This document shows, piece by piece, positions 34,577 to 46,292 of a DNA stretch of 64,000 nt. Position numbers and translations under genes: made by a program. This DNA is from Telopea speciosissima (taxonomy: Eukaryota > Streptophyta > Magnoliopsida > Proteales > Proteaceae), in NCBI RefSeq assembly GCF_018873765.1, contig NC_057919.1:68752984-68816983 (forward strand), in the 5' to 3' direction. The notes beneath the pieces were generated by a model. It was not told the DNA's origin. It worked only from the letters and a program-made list of their open reading frames with translations, and did not search any database. Each line of letters starts with the position of its first letter. Position 1 is the stretch's first letter.

Positions 34577-35936
34577 TAGACCCAACCCATTTAGTATGCA
34601 AAATTCATTTGTTATTAGACCCAAAATTATGTTCCAAGTACGAAGGTAATTAAAAAACTACTATTGCTTCTTTTGAAGCATCATCTACAGCCTCTCCAGT
34701 CTTCTTATGTGTCATCAAGAACAACTCCACCCTTGATGGTGCCTAACCTTACGGATTCTCCTTGCATTGATCAAATAAAAAATTAGCACACAACTCTTAC
34801 TCCAAATCAATACACTCAGCCTCAATTTTATTAACTCCACCCCCACAAAAATGCTTGTTAAATGCCTACGTATAGATTACCCATCTCAAAAATGAGATTA
34901 GGCTTGCACTCTAAAACGAAATCCTCAACAACTAAAAAATAAACTCTTTCTTTTCGGGTGGGTGAGGGGAATATATAACAGCAGAAATCTTAGTTCTATT
35001 AATGACCCCAACTTAAGCCAGGCCAACATTCATCTGTTTAAAAAAGTGTAAATTACAGAAGAAAATTCAGTCCCATTACTGTTCATGCTGAGCAGCAAAA
35101 TCCTGAAGTCATCATCTTACCGTTGTGTTGCAATAGAGCAACCTTACCGTTGCATTGGATTTGGTCTTTATGAGCAAATCCAAAATCTTTGAACACAGAG
35201 CCAATCATTAGTTCCCAACCATGGGGCGAGTGGAATCCGATATATAAATCGGTTAATAAAAGAATAGAAAAAACTTTTGTTGTGTCACTTAAGTCATATA
35301 GGAAATGATATTCTCATATGCACCAACAGGTCTCAATTCATGATATCCTTGTAGTAGAGGAGAGGCTTCTCTCTCCAGAACCCAGGATCCACAGGAATGA
35401 AATCCATCGACAGAAAAAAGAAGAAACTCTAGTTCAACAAGTGATAAGCATGACGAGCCAAGCACTCAAATCCAAAAATTGCAGGTCACTTGGCCATGAT
35501 AAATAAAAAATAAACAAGGCAGCAGTAGAAGGCTCCTTTTTAGGTTAGAAGAAACGGAGATGTCAGAATAAAAGGATTGCAAATCACCACCCTTTTCATT
35601 TCTAAACTACTAATTTCTGGTATTAGACAACTAGATGATGTTATTCTAAAGCACATAAATCTGATATTTTCTGGAATTCAAGATGCAAGGTGGTACCTTC
35701 ACTGGCACATTCAGATCCCGACCCCCTAATACAGTACCAGCCACTCACCAAACCAAGAGAAAAAACCCTCTCTCATGAGCATTGGGTTCCTAAAGAAACT
35801 TTGGAAAACTTCAGCAAAGACATTACAAATGGAGAAGTCCAATACATAATGGATCTAGGTTTGATGTGGCATGGGCACAAAACAAGTAGCCAATCCAGAA
35901 AGGATTGACTGACAATTGAGGGAGTGTAAAACCAAA
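34577..35936. other. no recognisable gene
   Basis: No conserved frame, splice pattern or bounded element between the Pack-MULE and the solo LTR. Confidence 0.5.
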
Positions 35937-36085
35937 CTTTGTGATGCAGATTCATCACCAAATAGGGCTTGTTTCACTGGGAATAAGTTTAGGGTTGGGT
36001 TACATACATGTTGGGCCTTTGATCCCATGGGTTTCAAATGTAATAGGCCACTTTTATGAGCCTAAAATATGGGTATATAGGTTGC

Positions 36086-36279
36086 TGTTAGTTATATTGG
36101 GCCAGAATACCGTGGGGGTATTCTGGACTTTTTTCCTTTATTATTTGTTAGTTTCTTATGTGGTTTAATCCCACATTGCTTATGTAATTATTTTTACTAT
36201 TTCATTATAGTTATAAATACAATGTGCTTGGGATGAACTAATCATCCAAGCATTAACCTAATTCAAATCTGTTTCTACA
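36086..36279 (+). repeat. copia 5' LTR
   Basis: 194 bp. It contains a likely TATA region (TATAAATACAAT), and its end CTACA abuts the primer-binding site. Confidence 0.95.
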
Positions 36280-36291
36280 TGGTATCAGAGC
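36280..36291 (+). promoter_or_regulatory. primer-binding site (tRNA-Met type)
   Basis: TGGTATCAGAGC, complementary to the 3' end of initiator tRNA-Met, directly after the 5' LTR. Confidence 0.95.
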
Positions 36292-37052
36292 AGATTTCGA
36301 ACTAGGGACACCAATTTTTCTCGATTTTTGTTCTTCTTCTCTCTCTCGATCTTCTTCTCTTCTAGTTCTCTCCTTCTTCTCCCTTGTTCTTCATTCCCAT
36401 ATAGGGCAGCACTGATGAGGTAATCATGCGATCCAGTTGCTGCCCCCATTACCTCATTTATGACTTGTAATTCTGTCCGATAGACTCCAATCAACACTGC
36501 TGCGATATTGGTTCTTCAGTTCCTTCTTGGAGATTGCTTCTACATCAGCTACAAGGGCTCCTCTCCTCTCTTTGAAGACCAGAAGCTGCTGCAGAATTGT
36601 TGTTTTATTGGTTCAGAAATTATTCCTCAAGATTGAAGACTTCCTTAAGATCGATTCCTCCATTATCAGGGTTTTTTCACCTGACATCCATCGATCTTAG
36701 GGTTATTGCTGCCCACTGTTGCTGATTTTGTTGCAGGTTTTTTCTTCACTTATAAGGGCTCCTTCAACAGCTATATCAGCTTCTACAGATCTGTTTTTGG
36801 TGTGTGAAGACCTTCAGATCGATCTCATCATTACAGGGTTTTTTTTAACCCTAACTCTATCGATATTGGGCTGCTGCACCTGTTTTTTGGATCTGAATTT
36901 TTCTGCAGATGTGTTTCTCGTCTTAAGGACTTCTCTACCTCAGTCTTTCAGCCACTTTGATATTATTTATTGCAGCTTAGGCTCATCCATCGATTCCATC
37001 ACTTTAGGGTTTTGTTCAAAACCCTAAAAACCATAATCGATCAAGGTTCTCT

Positions 37053-40000
37053 TTGGCTGCTGGTTCTATTTGTTTGGGACTTTACTTGAAGATTGTTTGG
37101 CCTTCTCTGCTGCCGGTATGGGTGACTCTACCAACTCTCACTGCTACTTCTGTTCATGATGGCAATCACAAGACAGATTATCACAGCTTTCCACCTAACC
37201 CCATCAAATTGGATGGCTCAAATTACCTTCTGTGGTCTAGATCAGCCTCCTTTGCCATTGCTGGCCGTGGCCTCACTGACCATATTGATGGCACTATTGT
37301 TAAGCCTAGTGATAATGGCCCTGATCAGACTAAGTGGCTGGCCAATAATGGTGTTCTCATGTCCTACCTCATAGGCTCTATGACTTCAGCCTTACAGCAT
37401 AATTTTCTTCTTCTGGACACTGCCGACCAGATTTGGGCTGCTTGCAAGGAGACCTACGGATAGCTTGGCAATGATGCCCAAGTTTATGAAATTCGAAAGA
37501 AGGTCCTTCACACTACTCAGGGAGACCTTTCTGTTTCGGACTACTATGCTTCTCTCCGCAGCCTGTGGCAACAATTGGATCATTACTCTGATTTTCACCC
37601 CTCTACAGTTGCTGATATTGCCTCTTATAAGAAACATGTGGACAAGATCAGAGTCTACGATTTTTTAGCTAGTTTGAATATGGAGTATGATCCCATTCGT
37701 GTTCAAGTGTTGGGCCATATACCTTTTCCCATACTCGAACAATCTTATGCATTGGTTTCTTCTGAGGAGAATCGTAGGGCTGCCATGTTACATCCTCCTA
37801 TTACTGACAGATCTGCTCTCAAGGCTGCTGCCCCCATTACTCCTACACCTATTGGCATTGCTTCTCTTGGTGATTCTACTACAGGGACTGTTGTTTGTGA
37901 GCACTGTCACAAACCATATCACACCAAGGAGAGGTGCTGGAAACTTCATGGGAAACCAGCTGACTTTGAAGCAAAACGGGCTGCCAAGACCAAGACCAAG
38001 ACAAAGCCCAAGGCCCATCAGACTGAGACTATTACTACAGACCCTACTACTGACCCTGGTCTATCCCAGGATGAGCTACAGGCATTCCGACGTATGCTGA
38101 GGTCTTCCGCTGCTGCTGCCTCTACTACATCAGCTACTACCAATTCTTTCGCTCATTCAGGTTCACACTTTGCCCGGTCAGGTATTCCTTTTGGCGGTCA
38201 TTGTGCTTCTGTAGCCTCCCATCCTTGGATCATAGATTCTAGGGCTACAGATCATATGACCGGTTCCTCTAGTTTGTTTCATCGATACTCTCCTACTTCT
38301 GGGAAGGACAAGGTCAAGGTAGCTGATGGTTCTTTTTCATCTATCTCTGGAAAGGGAATCATCAACTGCACCTCCTCCCTTCCCTTAACTTCTGTTTTGC
38401 ACATTCCTAATTTTACTACTAACCTTCTTTCCATTAGTAGTATTACTCGTGATCTTAACTGCAAAGTTACTTTCTTTCCTTCTCATTGTGTGTTTCAGGA
38501 TCTGGCCTCTGGGAAGACGATTGGATTGGGTAAAGTGCACGGTGGGCTGTACCTGCTTGATGATGGTCGCTTCTCTCCACCACCATTACCTTCTCCACTG
38601 CACCAGAACTCCATGGTCTCTTCTGAACTCTACCAGTGGCACTCTCGGTTAGGTCACCCCCCTTTAGGAATTTTAGCACATTTATTTCCTAGTTTGGTCA
38701 CCCTACATACTAAGGATGACTTTTTTTGTGAGGCGTGTGTTCTGGCCAAACAGACACGTTCAAATTATCCTATTTCAAATAAAAGTTCTTCTTGTTTTGA
38801 ATTAGTGCATTCTGATGTTTGGGGCCCTAATCGGAAACCCTCTATTTCTGGCCATCGGTGGTTTGTATCTTTCATTGATTGTCATTCTAGGAACACATGG
38901 GTTTATCTCTTGCACACCAAAAATCAAGTTTTTTCATGCTTTCAACACTTTCATAAAATGGTCCAAACTCAGTTCCAGGCTACTCTCAAAATATTGAGAA
39001 GTGATAATGGAACAGAGTATAAAGAATCACAATTTCAAACATATTTGGCTGACCATGGCATCATTCATCAGACTAGTTGTGTTGATACCCCTGCCCAGAA
39101 TGGTGTGGCAGAAAGGAAAAACCGCCACTTGTTAGAAATGGCCAGAGCCTTAATGTTTGCGAGGAATATCCCGTCTCAATATTGGGGGGATGCGGTTATC
39201 ACGGCAGCCTATCTCATCAATAGGCTGCCATCTCGGGTTCTTTACTCCCGTAGCCCCTCTGATGTTTTAATTGGTAATTCCTCATTTATTGTGCCTCCCA
39301 AGGTGTTTGGTTGTGTGTGTTATGCTCAAGACCCTAAATCTCCCAGCAAACTTGAACCTCGAGGACTCCGTTGTATTTTCTTGGGTTATTCTCCAACCCA
39401 GAAAGGATATTAATGTTACCATCCCCCTTCCCGCCGTACCATGGTTAGCATGGATGTTGTTTTCCATGAGTCCCTTTCTTATTATTTTTCGCCACCTCTT
39501 CAGGGGGAGAGTGCTGGTGAAGATGTGGCTTTCGAGATTCCTCTACCTGAGGAGCCTCTGGCTGCCCAGCACTCTTTACCACCCACGACTACTGTCCAGC
39601 CCTTTTTGGATGCTTCCCATCCACCCTTGGATGCTGCCCATCCTACTTTGGAGACCTCCCAACAACCTCTGGCTGTTTCTCCCTCACCTAATGGGAATCC
39701 TTTACAGGGGGAGACTATAGAAAATAGTGTTGTTAATATTCCTACTCAGGGGGAACAGACTCCGGTCCAGAGAACTATTGGTGAATTTCAGAAGAGAATT
39801 GACAACTCCAACACGATCACCTATACAAGGGGAAGATCCACAAAAGGGCAGTTGCATCCTACTATAGCACTAGTACCCATCCAATTGCCGGCTCCAGACA
39901 TAGATCCTACATCTCCTGGTAATCCTTCCGACCTACCTATTGCACTTCGCAAAGGTACTAGGACTTGCACTTTACATCCCATATCTCATTTTGTTTCGTA

Positions 40001-41555
40001 TAACTCTCTTTCTCCCTCTTTTCGTGCATTTGTATCTACTCTTTCCTCTGTTTCGGTTCCTAGAAATTGGCAGGAAGCATCTACAGATGGAAAGTGGAAG
40101 ACAGCAATGTTGGAAGAAATGAGAGCACTACACAAAAATAATGCGCGGGATCTTGTGGCTCTTCCTCCAGGGAAAAAACCAGTGGGCTGTAGATGGGTCT
40201 TCGTAGTTAAACAAAAGGCGGATGGTTCGGTGGACAGGTACAGGGCACGTTTGGTTGCAAAGGGGTTTACTCAGACTTATGGAGTTGACTATCAGGAGAC
40301 CTTTGCACCAGTGACAAAGCTCAACACTGTCAGGGTGTTATTATCTTGTGCTGCAAATCTTGGGTGGAGTCTTCAGCAGTTAGATGTCAAAAATGCCTTT
40401 CTCCATGGGGAGCTTGAGGAGGAAGTATATATGGACATTCCACCTGGTTTCTCTGATGACAGGACTAAGGGCAAGGTGTGTAAATTGAAGTGTGCCCTTT
40501 ATGGCTTGAAGCAGTCACCCAGGGCCTGGTTTGGCAGATTTCATAAGGCTATGATTTCAGCAGGTTACACGCAGAGCAATGCTGATCACACTTTGTTTAT
40601 CAGATGACTTGGTGACAAGGTTACTCTTCTCGTAGTCTATGTGGATGATATTTTGATCACTGGTAATGATGATGCTGCAATCAGGGATTTGAAAATTCTT
40701 CTTAGCCGTTAGTTTGAGGTCAAAGATCTTGGTCCCCTAAAATATTTTCTAGGGATAGAAGTTGTTCAATCTTCAAAAGGCATCTTTCTTTCTCAAAGAA
40801 AATATGTCCTTGATCTATTGACTGAGACAGGGCTACTTGGCTGTCATCCTTCAGATACTCCTATGGAAGCTACTACGAAACTTAGGGAGAAAGAGGGTGA
40901 GCCGGTTGATAAGGGTGCCTATCAGCGGTTAGTAGGCAAACTAATCTACCTTTCCCACACACGCCCTGACATTGCAATTGCTGTGAGTTTGGTGAGTCAG
41001 TTCATGCACGATCCATATTCCTCTCATATGGATGCGGTCCGTCGTATTTTGAGGTACTTGAAGTCTGCTCCAGGAAAGGGAATTCTTCTATCTCGCCAAT
41101 GATCACTTGAAGGTTGAATCCTATACGATGCCGATTGGGCTGGTTCTCCTGACAGAAATCTATCTCAGCTCTTGTTCCTTTGTGGTGGAAACCTTGTCAC
41201 GGCGGAGCAAAAAGCAGAATGTTGTGGCAAGGTCTAGTCTGAAGCCGAATTCCGCGCAATGGCACAAGGAATTTGTGAACTTCTATGGCTTAGAGGGTTA
41301 TTGCAGGATATTGGTGTTGCTGTCCATCTTCCGGCTATTAGTATTGCTCATAACCCTGTCCAGCATGATCGCACGAAACATGTGGAGGTTGACCGACATT
41401 TCATCAAGGAGAAGCTTGAAGCTGGCCTCATTTGTGTTCCCTTTGTGAAGTCTTCTGATCAGCTAGCTGATGTGTTCACTAAGGGATTGAGTAGCAAGCT
41501 GTTTCATCCTATCTTAGTCAAGTTGGGCATGCATGATATATATGCTCCAACTTGA
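37053..41555 (+). pseudogene. copia gag-pol, multiply interrupted
   Basis: One frame carries nearly the whole polyprotein. GAG comes first, with a CX2CX4HX4C zinc knuckle near 37895-37940 (CEHCHKPYHTKERC). The protease site reads WIIDSRATDHM, where the catalytic DSG has become DSR. Integrase follows, with its HHCC finger and DDE core (GTEYKESQF, AERKNRHLLE). Next is reverse transcriptase with the YVDD box (near 40640), then RNase H to 41555. In-frame stops lie at 37461 (TAG), 39411 (TAA), 40605 (TGA), 40710 (TAG) and 41100 (TGA), and the RNase H part after about 41100 is also frameshifted. The product cannot be made whole, so the element needed help in trans or died after insertion. The first in-frame Met is at 37053; the true GAG start is uncertain. 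Confidence 0.93.
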
Positions 41556-41562
41556 GGGGGAG
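41551..41562 (+). promoter_or_regulatory. polypurine tract
   Basis: CTTGAGGGGGAG immediately upstream of the 3' LTR, the usual plus-strand primer of copia elements (TTGAGGGGGAG). Confidence 0.9.
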
Positions 41563-41816
41563 TATTAGTTATATTGGGTCAGAATACCGTGGGGGTATTC
41601 TGGACTTTTTTTTTTTATTATTTGTTAGTTTCTTATGTGGTTTAATCCCACATTGCTTATGTAATTATTTTTACTATTTCATTATAGTTATAAATACAAT
41701 GTGCTTCCCACATTGCTTATGTAATTATTTTTACTATTTCATTATAGTTATAAATACAATGTGCTTGGGATGAACTAATCATCCAAGCATTAACCTAATT
41801 CAAATCTGTTTCTACA
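41563..41816 (+). repeat. copia 3' LTR with internal 60-bp duplication
   Basis: 254 bp. It starts TATTAG, where the 5' LTR starts TGTTAG. Positions 41647-41706 and 41707-41766 are identical 60-bp copies of the segment from CCCACATTG to ATGTGCTT, including the TATA region; the 5' LTR has one copy. Confidence 0.95.
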
Positions 41817-42831
41817 GTTGCATACGGGATTAGCCCAATACTTAGTTTATTTTTATGTTTTTTAATTGAATCGGTAAATTGGTTGCATCCAATTGGTTCA
41901 ATTTAAGTGATCATGTGACTTGGTTAAGTGGTCATGTGACAACTTAATTGGTCATGTGATGTAAGTTGGGCTAGATTAGGACTCTATAATCCAGCCATGT
42001 TTTGAGTCTATTTCCTTTAATATTCTAGTTTCCTAGTCAGTTTAAGTTACCTAATAGGTTAGGCCATTCATTTTTAGTGTCTAAGTCTATTTTTTAGTCT
42101 TCTATATAAGTTTGTAAGGGAGGCCAACATTAGATACGAATTTGATTAATAAAAATTAGCTTTATGGTTGCTGCCATTGCTGCTGCTCTTTGTGAGTGTA
42201 TATCCTTGTGGATCTCAAGGTGGATAGGGTGGGTGGACTCCTGCGACTCCTTGCGTCTGTCCAGTACCGGAAGGTTCTTCTTCTTCTTCTTCAATCACAA
42301 GCTTCTTCAAGTTGCTGCTGCTGCCTTTGAAGGAAATCAAATCAGTAAGTAATTTTAGTTTCCTACATATATCCTTCCCCTCCATCCATCAAACCCTAAC
42401 CTCCATTAAACCTGCAACTCCTACCTTAACTAGGATTCCCTCATAACTTCAGATTTGTCCACCAATTTCAAACCAAACGTCGAGCATACAACCCCCACAC
42501 TTCTCCCTACACTCGATCCTAAGCCCAGCTCATAACTCCCACTATATCCACTCCATTCCTCCACTCCATTAAAACCCAAAACTTGCAACTCAATTCTGTC
42601 CAGAATTGCAGAAGTTTAAAACCATCCCAAATCCAATTATTTTTATCCCATAATAACCCCCTAGACCTGCATATTAAAGCCATATAAGACCCATTCCCAA
42701 ATTCCCATCCTAAACCCTAGAATTAACCTAAATCCTAGTGTTGTCCATTCGAACCAGCAACCCCTTTTGCAATTGATCCTGTTGTTTGGCTCCTAGTAGG
42801 TCTCCTACCTATCTAGGACTACATTACTTTG

Positions 42832-44265
42832 AAATCTGAAGTACAAAATCCAAAACAGAATCTCTCGGGGAAGATTACTCATCGACCACAAATGTCACCC
42901 TAAAAGATTGAGAACTTTTATGAAGCTTTTTTCCGCCGGGGGGGTGTTTTAGGGTTTCTTATTTTGCACGTAACAATAAATCTGCAGGAAATTATTCTGT
43001 TTCTCCCGGTGCAAAACATATGATGCATGATTGTGTCTAATGCTTGAAGCACACTGAAGTAACACAGCACAACTACAAGCACATGGTTGTAAGTCTCCAC
43101 CGGTAAGAAGAATTACATGAAAAAGGAAAGGCTCAAATATAATTAAAATGGATAGCATCCATATCGATAAAATGGCATATCAATAATCGGTAAGTTAAAT
43201 CTGTTCTTAACAACCTTCGACATGTTTAAGGCATATATTCAACATCAAATTTTCTCTAGAACCAGAAAACCCTTAACAAATAATTTAAAGTTTTGTAAGT
43301 CAGCACAGCTACAAGTATATAGTCATAAGTCACTTCCAGTAAGAAGATACTGTCCAAAAATAGCAACAATGAATATCAACAAGTTAATATTTTGTCATAA
43401 CAACATTGAGAGTATGTTTCAGACATGAATTCAGCAATTACATTTTTCTCAAGAACTAAACAGCCCTTGACATGGAAGTTAACAAAATGTCCTAGCATTA
43501 CAGAATTCAAATCGTCACATGCCTCAAAGCAACACATGCTCAACAAGAAATGGGGACTCTGTCAATTTAAAATTTTTCTAAAGATTTCATCTAAGCCCTG
43601 TTCTGTCCAGATTGGTCGATCAAGTTGTACCCTTATGGTGTCTAATAATGGATAAAAATGAGGTTAGATACTTCTTAGGGTTAACATGGCATCTAACCTA
43701 TCAAACTTAAATTCTGAACATTACAAGACCAATCAATTGGGCCAAGCTCACGTTCTGTCCAAAACCATTTCAGTTCGTTGATTTCTCAGGTCCCTGAACT
43801 ATTCAACATCTCGCATATAAATTCAAATGTAACATGTTTTCAGGTCAATAGAAACCCCAAAGCATCTAAATTCTGAGCAGAATACCAATGTTTGAAAAAT
43901 ACATTGGTTAGATGCATAAACATTTTCCAAACAATTCCATGCCTTCCTTCTACCCATCTTTATTTACAGGCACACTATAGCTTAAAATTTCAATTGAGAT
44001 TTCAGAAAATTCAAGCAAAGAGTCCCAGAATTTAATTCTTTCATATAAAAGGGTGACCAATCAGAAGTAAACCAAAAAAAGAAAACCATGTTTCACTGTT
44101 TCAGTAAATGGCCGTATATCAAGTGCATTCGGGAAGAAAAAAATTGCAGAAATCCAAAGAACTTGGAATCAGATTAAGAACCAAACCTTCAATCGAATTG
44201 AGAGTTTAGAGAAACACGATTTGCAGGATTCATCCATGAAAGAAGAAAGAGATTGATATACTCAC
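42832..44265. other. no recognisable gene
   Basis: No frame with family features. It would be intron or downstream sequence if the candidate first exon at 44266-44560 is real. Confidence 0.4.
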
Positions 44266-44560
44266 CTAGTTCCACAGAAAATTTCAATCGGTTATAAGAC
44301 CAAGAATACTCCAAGAAGCGATTGAGAGAACTGTCTTTAAGTAAATCAGATGGGATTTTAGGTTTGAAAAGCGAGGATTGAGATAAGAGAGATGAAACTG
44401 AGAGGAGATAATGGACGAATTTCGTAGGAAGATGGAGGAATCATGTTGGGTTGGAAAAGGAGGATCTAATTTCACGCGGGAATAGTAGAGGAATCTGGGC
44501 GGAGAAAGGTGAGAGGAAGCAGGTATGGTAGAGGAATGAAATTGTGCCAGGTATCCTACC
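44266..44560 (-). other. candidate untranslated first exon
   Basis: On the minus strand a CT-rich, leader-like stretch ends in a strong donor (AACTAG|GTGAGTATATC, intron starting about 44265). A 63-codon frame lies inside it (44284-44475) but has no family signature. No downstream exon could be found in 42832-44265, so this may belong to a non-coding transcript or a lost gene. Confidence 0.25.
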
Positions 44561-44980
44561 CAAAAAAAAAAGAAATCGTGCTAGGTAGGGAGTTTGAAAC
44601 ATTTTGTTTTGTGGTTTTGAAGCATTACTTAAATTTACTGAATCTAAAAAATTACCATTACGGGCATTTACATTGTTAATGCTAGAAAACATGTACGAAT
44701 GATGACCTTCTGAAGCATTTTGTTACTACCGCCTCTAATATGAAATAAAATGGCTCTAAAAGCATGCAATAATTGCCACTAATATTCCCTTTTCTTGTAG
44801 TGGAGAGCATGCCAAAATAAACCTGTCAAAATTGAAAACCAGCACAGCTAGGGAATGGTGCTTGATAGCGCATCAATTGTAAAAGGAAGTTCATTGAACC
44901 CTATAAAATTTTGGAAACATATTAAAGAGAAATATAACACATTTTTTATTTTTCCAATATACAAAAGTATTATTCAAGTA

Positions 44981-46276
44981 TTAGTGAGCCATGGCACCAC
45001 TTACATGGAAAACTTGAACGTTATTGCTATTAACCAATGGTAGCAACTGTGCGTCAGTAGGAGGTATATTTAACGGTTCCTATCAAATATAAAGAAAGAA
45101 CCAGAATTTATTAATTCTTAGAAAAAAAAGTCTTGACTTAATGTCAATAAAAATTCATGCATTAGTAATTATAATAGGTCTTACCTTGGACATTTCTTGA
45201 GAACTAGTGATATGGTGGGAAGCAAGAGGTGAAAAGGAATGCTGAAATTGTATAGGACCACTACGAGGTAATGGGCATGACATCAAATTCAATTGACTTT
45301 GTGCTTGGGTAGATGCTTGTTTACTTCCTTCCAAACTTTGGCTATTTTGTCCTGTGATCAACAAATAATAAACTTATACTTTCTTTTGTCATCATTAAAA
45401 TAAATACAATGGAACTTTAAAAATTCAGATTACAGTATACCTACCTAGTTTACCTTTTTTAGCTTGAGTGTTATTTGAGCTTTGAGAATCACTTTTCCTT
45501 TTCTTCTCCACAATGCTTACTATTCTGCTACCTGGTCCATCATCATTTTTTGCTTGAATTCCGCTTACTTGTTGGGACATTGGATCACCATGGACTAAGG
45601 CACTTGTTTTAGGTTGTAGTCCTGATTCTTCTTTTAAAATTTCTTCCACCTTTTTCTGTCCTTCTCTCAATAAGGTTTTCACAAATAAGGTAGCCTTCTC
45701 ACTATTGGCAGCCTGTGTTGCAAGGCTAACACTTTGGTGGCACATATCACTGTAACGAGAACTTGTGCTTGCCTTCTCTTGAATAACGCAACCATCATTG
45801 TCATTTATAATGCCAACCTTAGCAAGAGGATGATTGTGCTCATATGCAATTTCTGTAACCGACCATGTCCCATCCTTCATACGCTTTACCACCATTCTTG
45901 CTTTACAACCAGTTCTTTTATCCGGACGACTTTTTCTCAAATTGAGAGTCCTTTTATCCACTTTTCGATAACCTTCTTTTGAGCATTCAAATATTCTTCG
46001 CCATACAACACCTTTTTGTGTTTTTCCTGATCGGCCTCTTCGGATGCTAAAACCATGTGTTCGTGCATATGAATTATAAAAATCATAAGCTTGTTCGTCA
46101 TTGTCAAACTTCTTGCCGACTGATGGAATCTCATATTCTAAATCTTGAGCTTCTTCTGAAACAAGTGCATCATTTATATCATCCATCCTTTCTTTCGCAA
46201 TTTGTTCAATACTTTCTTTGATATTTGTTTCCTCTTCATTGCTCATCTCTGACCTACTTTCACGACTAGTTTCCAT
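44981..46276 (-). CDS. FAR1 DNA-binding-domain protein (FRS-like, domain-only type)
   Basis: Coding exons 46276-45445, 45351-45185 and 45079-44981 have GT-AG borders and a total of 1098 bp, giving 365 residues. Residues about 54-153 form the FAR1 DNA-binding domain: GKKFDNDEQAYDFYNSYA, then FECSKEG (Cys98), GCKARM (Cys124) and YEHNHPL (His147, His149), the WRKY-GCM1-like zinc ligands. Full FHY3/FAR1 proteins add a MULE transposase core and a SWIM finger. Here both are missing and the C-terminal part is a Ser/Gln-rich tail with a KKRK nuclear signal (258-261). Short domain-only FAR1-related proteins are common in plants and are thought to descend from Mutator-like transposases. The Met at 46276 is chosen because an acceptor (TTTACAG) at 46293 precedes it; the frame opens further upstream only in the intron. 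A separate leader exon lies upstream. Confidence 0.88.
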
Positions 46277-46292
46277 AGCAAAATCCAATACT

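Larger units (their letters stand above)
36086..41816 (+). mobile_element. Ty1/copia LTR retrotransposon, degenerate, with 5-bp TSD
   Basis: The 5' LTR is 36086-36279 (TGTTAG...CTACA) and the 3' LTR 41563-41816. The target duplication GTTGC lies at 36081-36085 and 41817-41821. A primer-binding site follows the 5' LTR and a polypurine tract precedes the 3' LTR. The LTRs differ by four transitions plus a 60-bp tandem duplication in the 3' copy. The internal order GAG-protease-integrase-RT-RNase H is that of Ty1/copia. The element landed inside an older solo LTR, in the same orientation as its own reading frame. Confidence 0.95.
35942..42826 (+). mobile_element. solo LTR split by a Ty1/copia insertion
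   Basis: An LTR-like unit from TGATGCAGATTC to GACTACATTA is flanked by CTTTG at 35937-35941 and 42827-42831. The copia element and one copy of its duplication occupy 36086-41821. Without them the unit is about 1149 bp. Promoter-like features (CTATATAAG near 42101) and a TTGATTAATAAAAA signal follow the insertion. The last two bases are TA rather than CA. No internal domain or partner LTR is present, hence solo. Class (probably Ty3/gypsy) is inferred from length and composition only. Confidence 0.65.
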
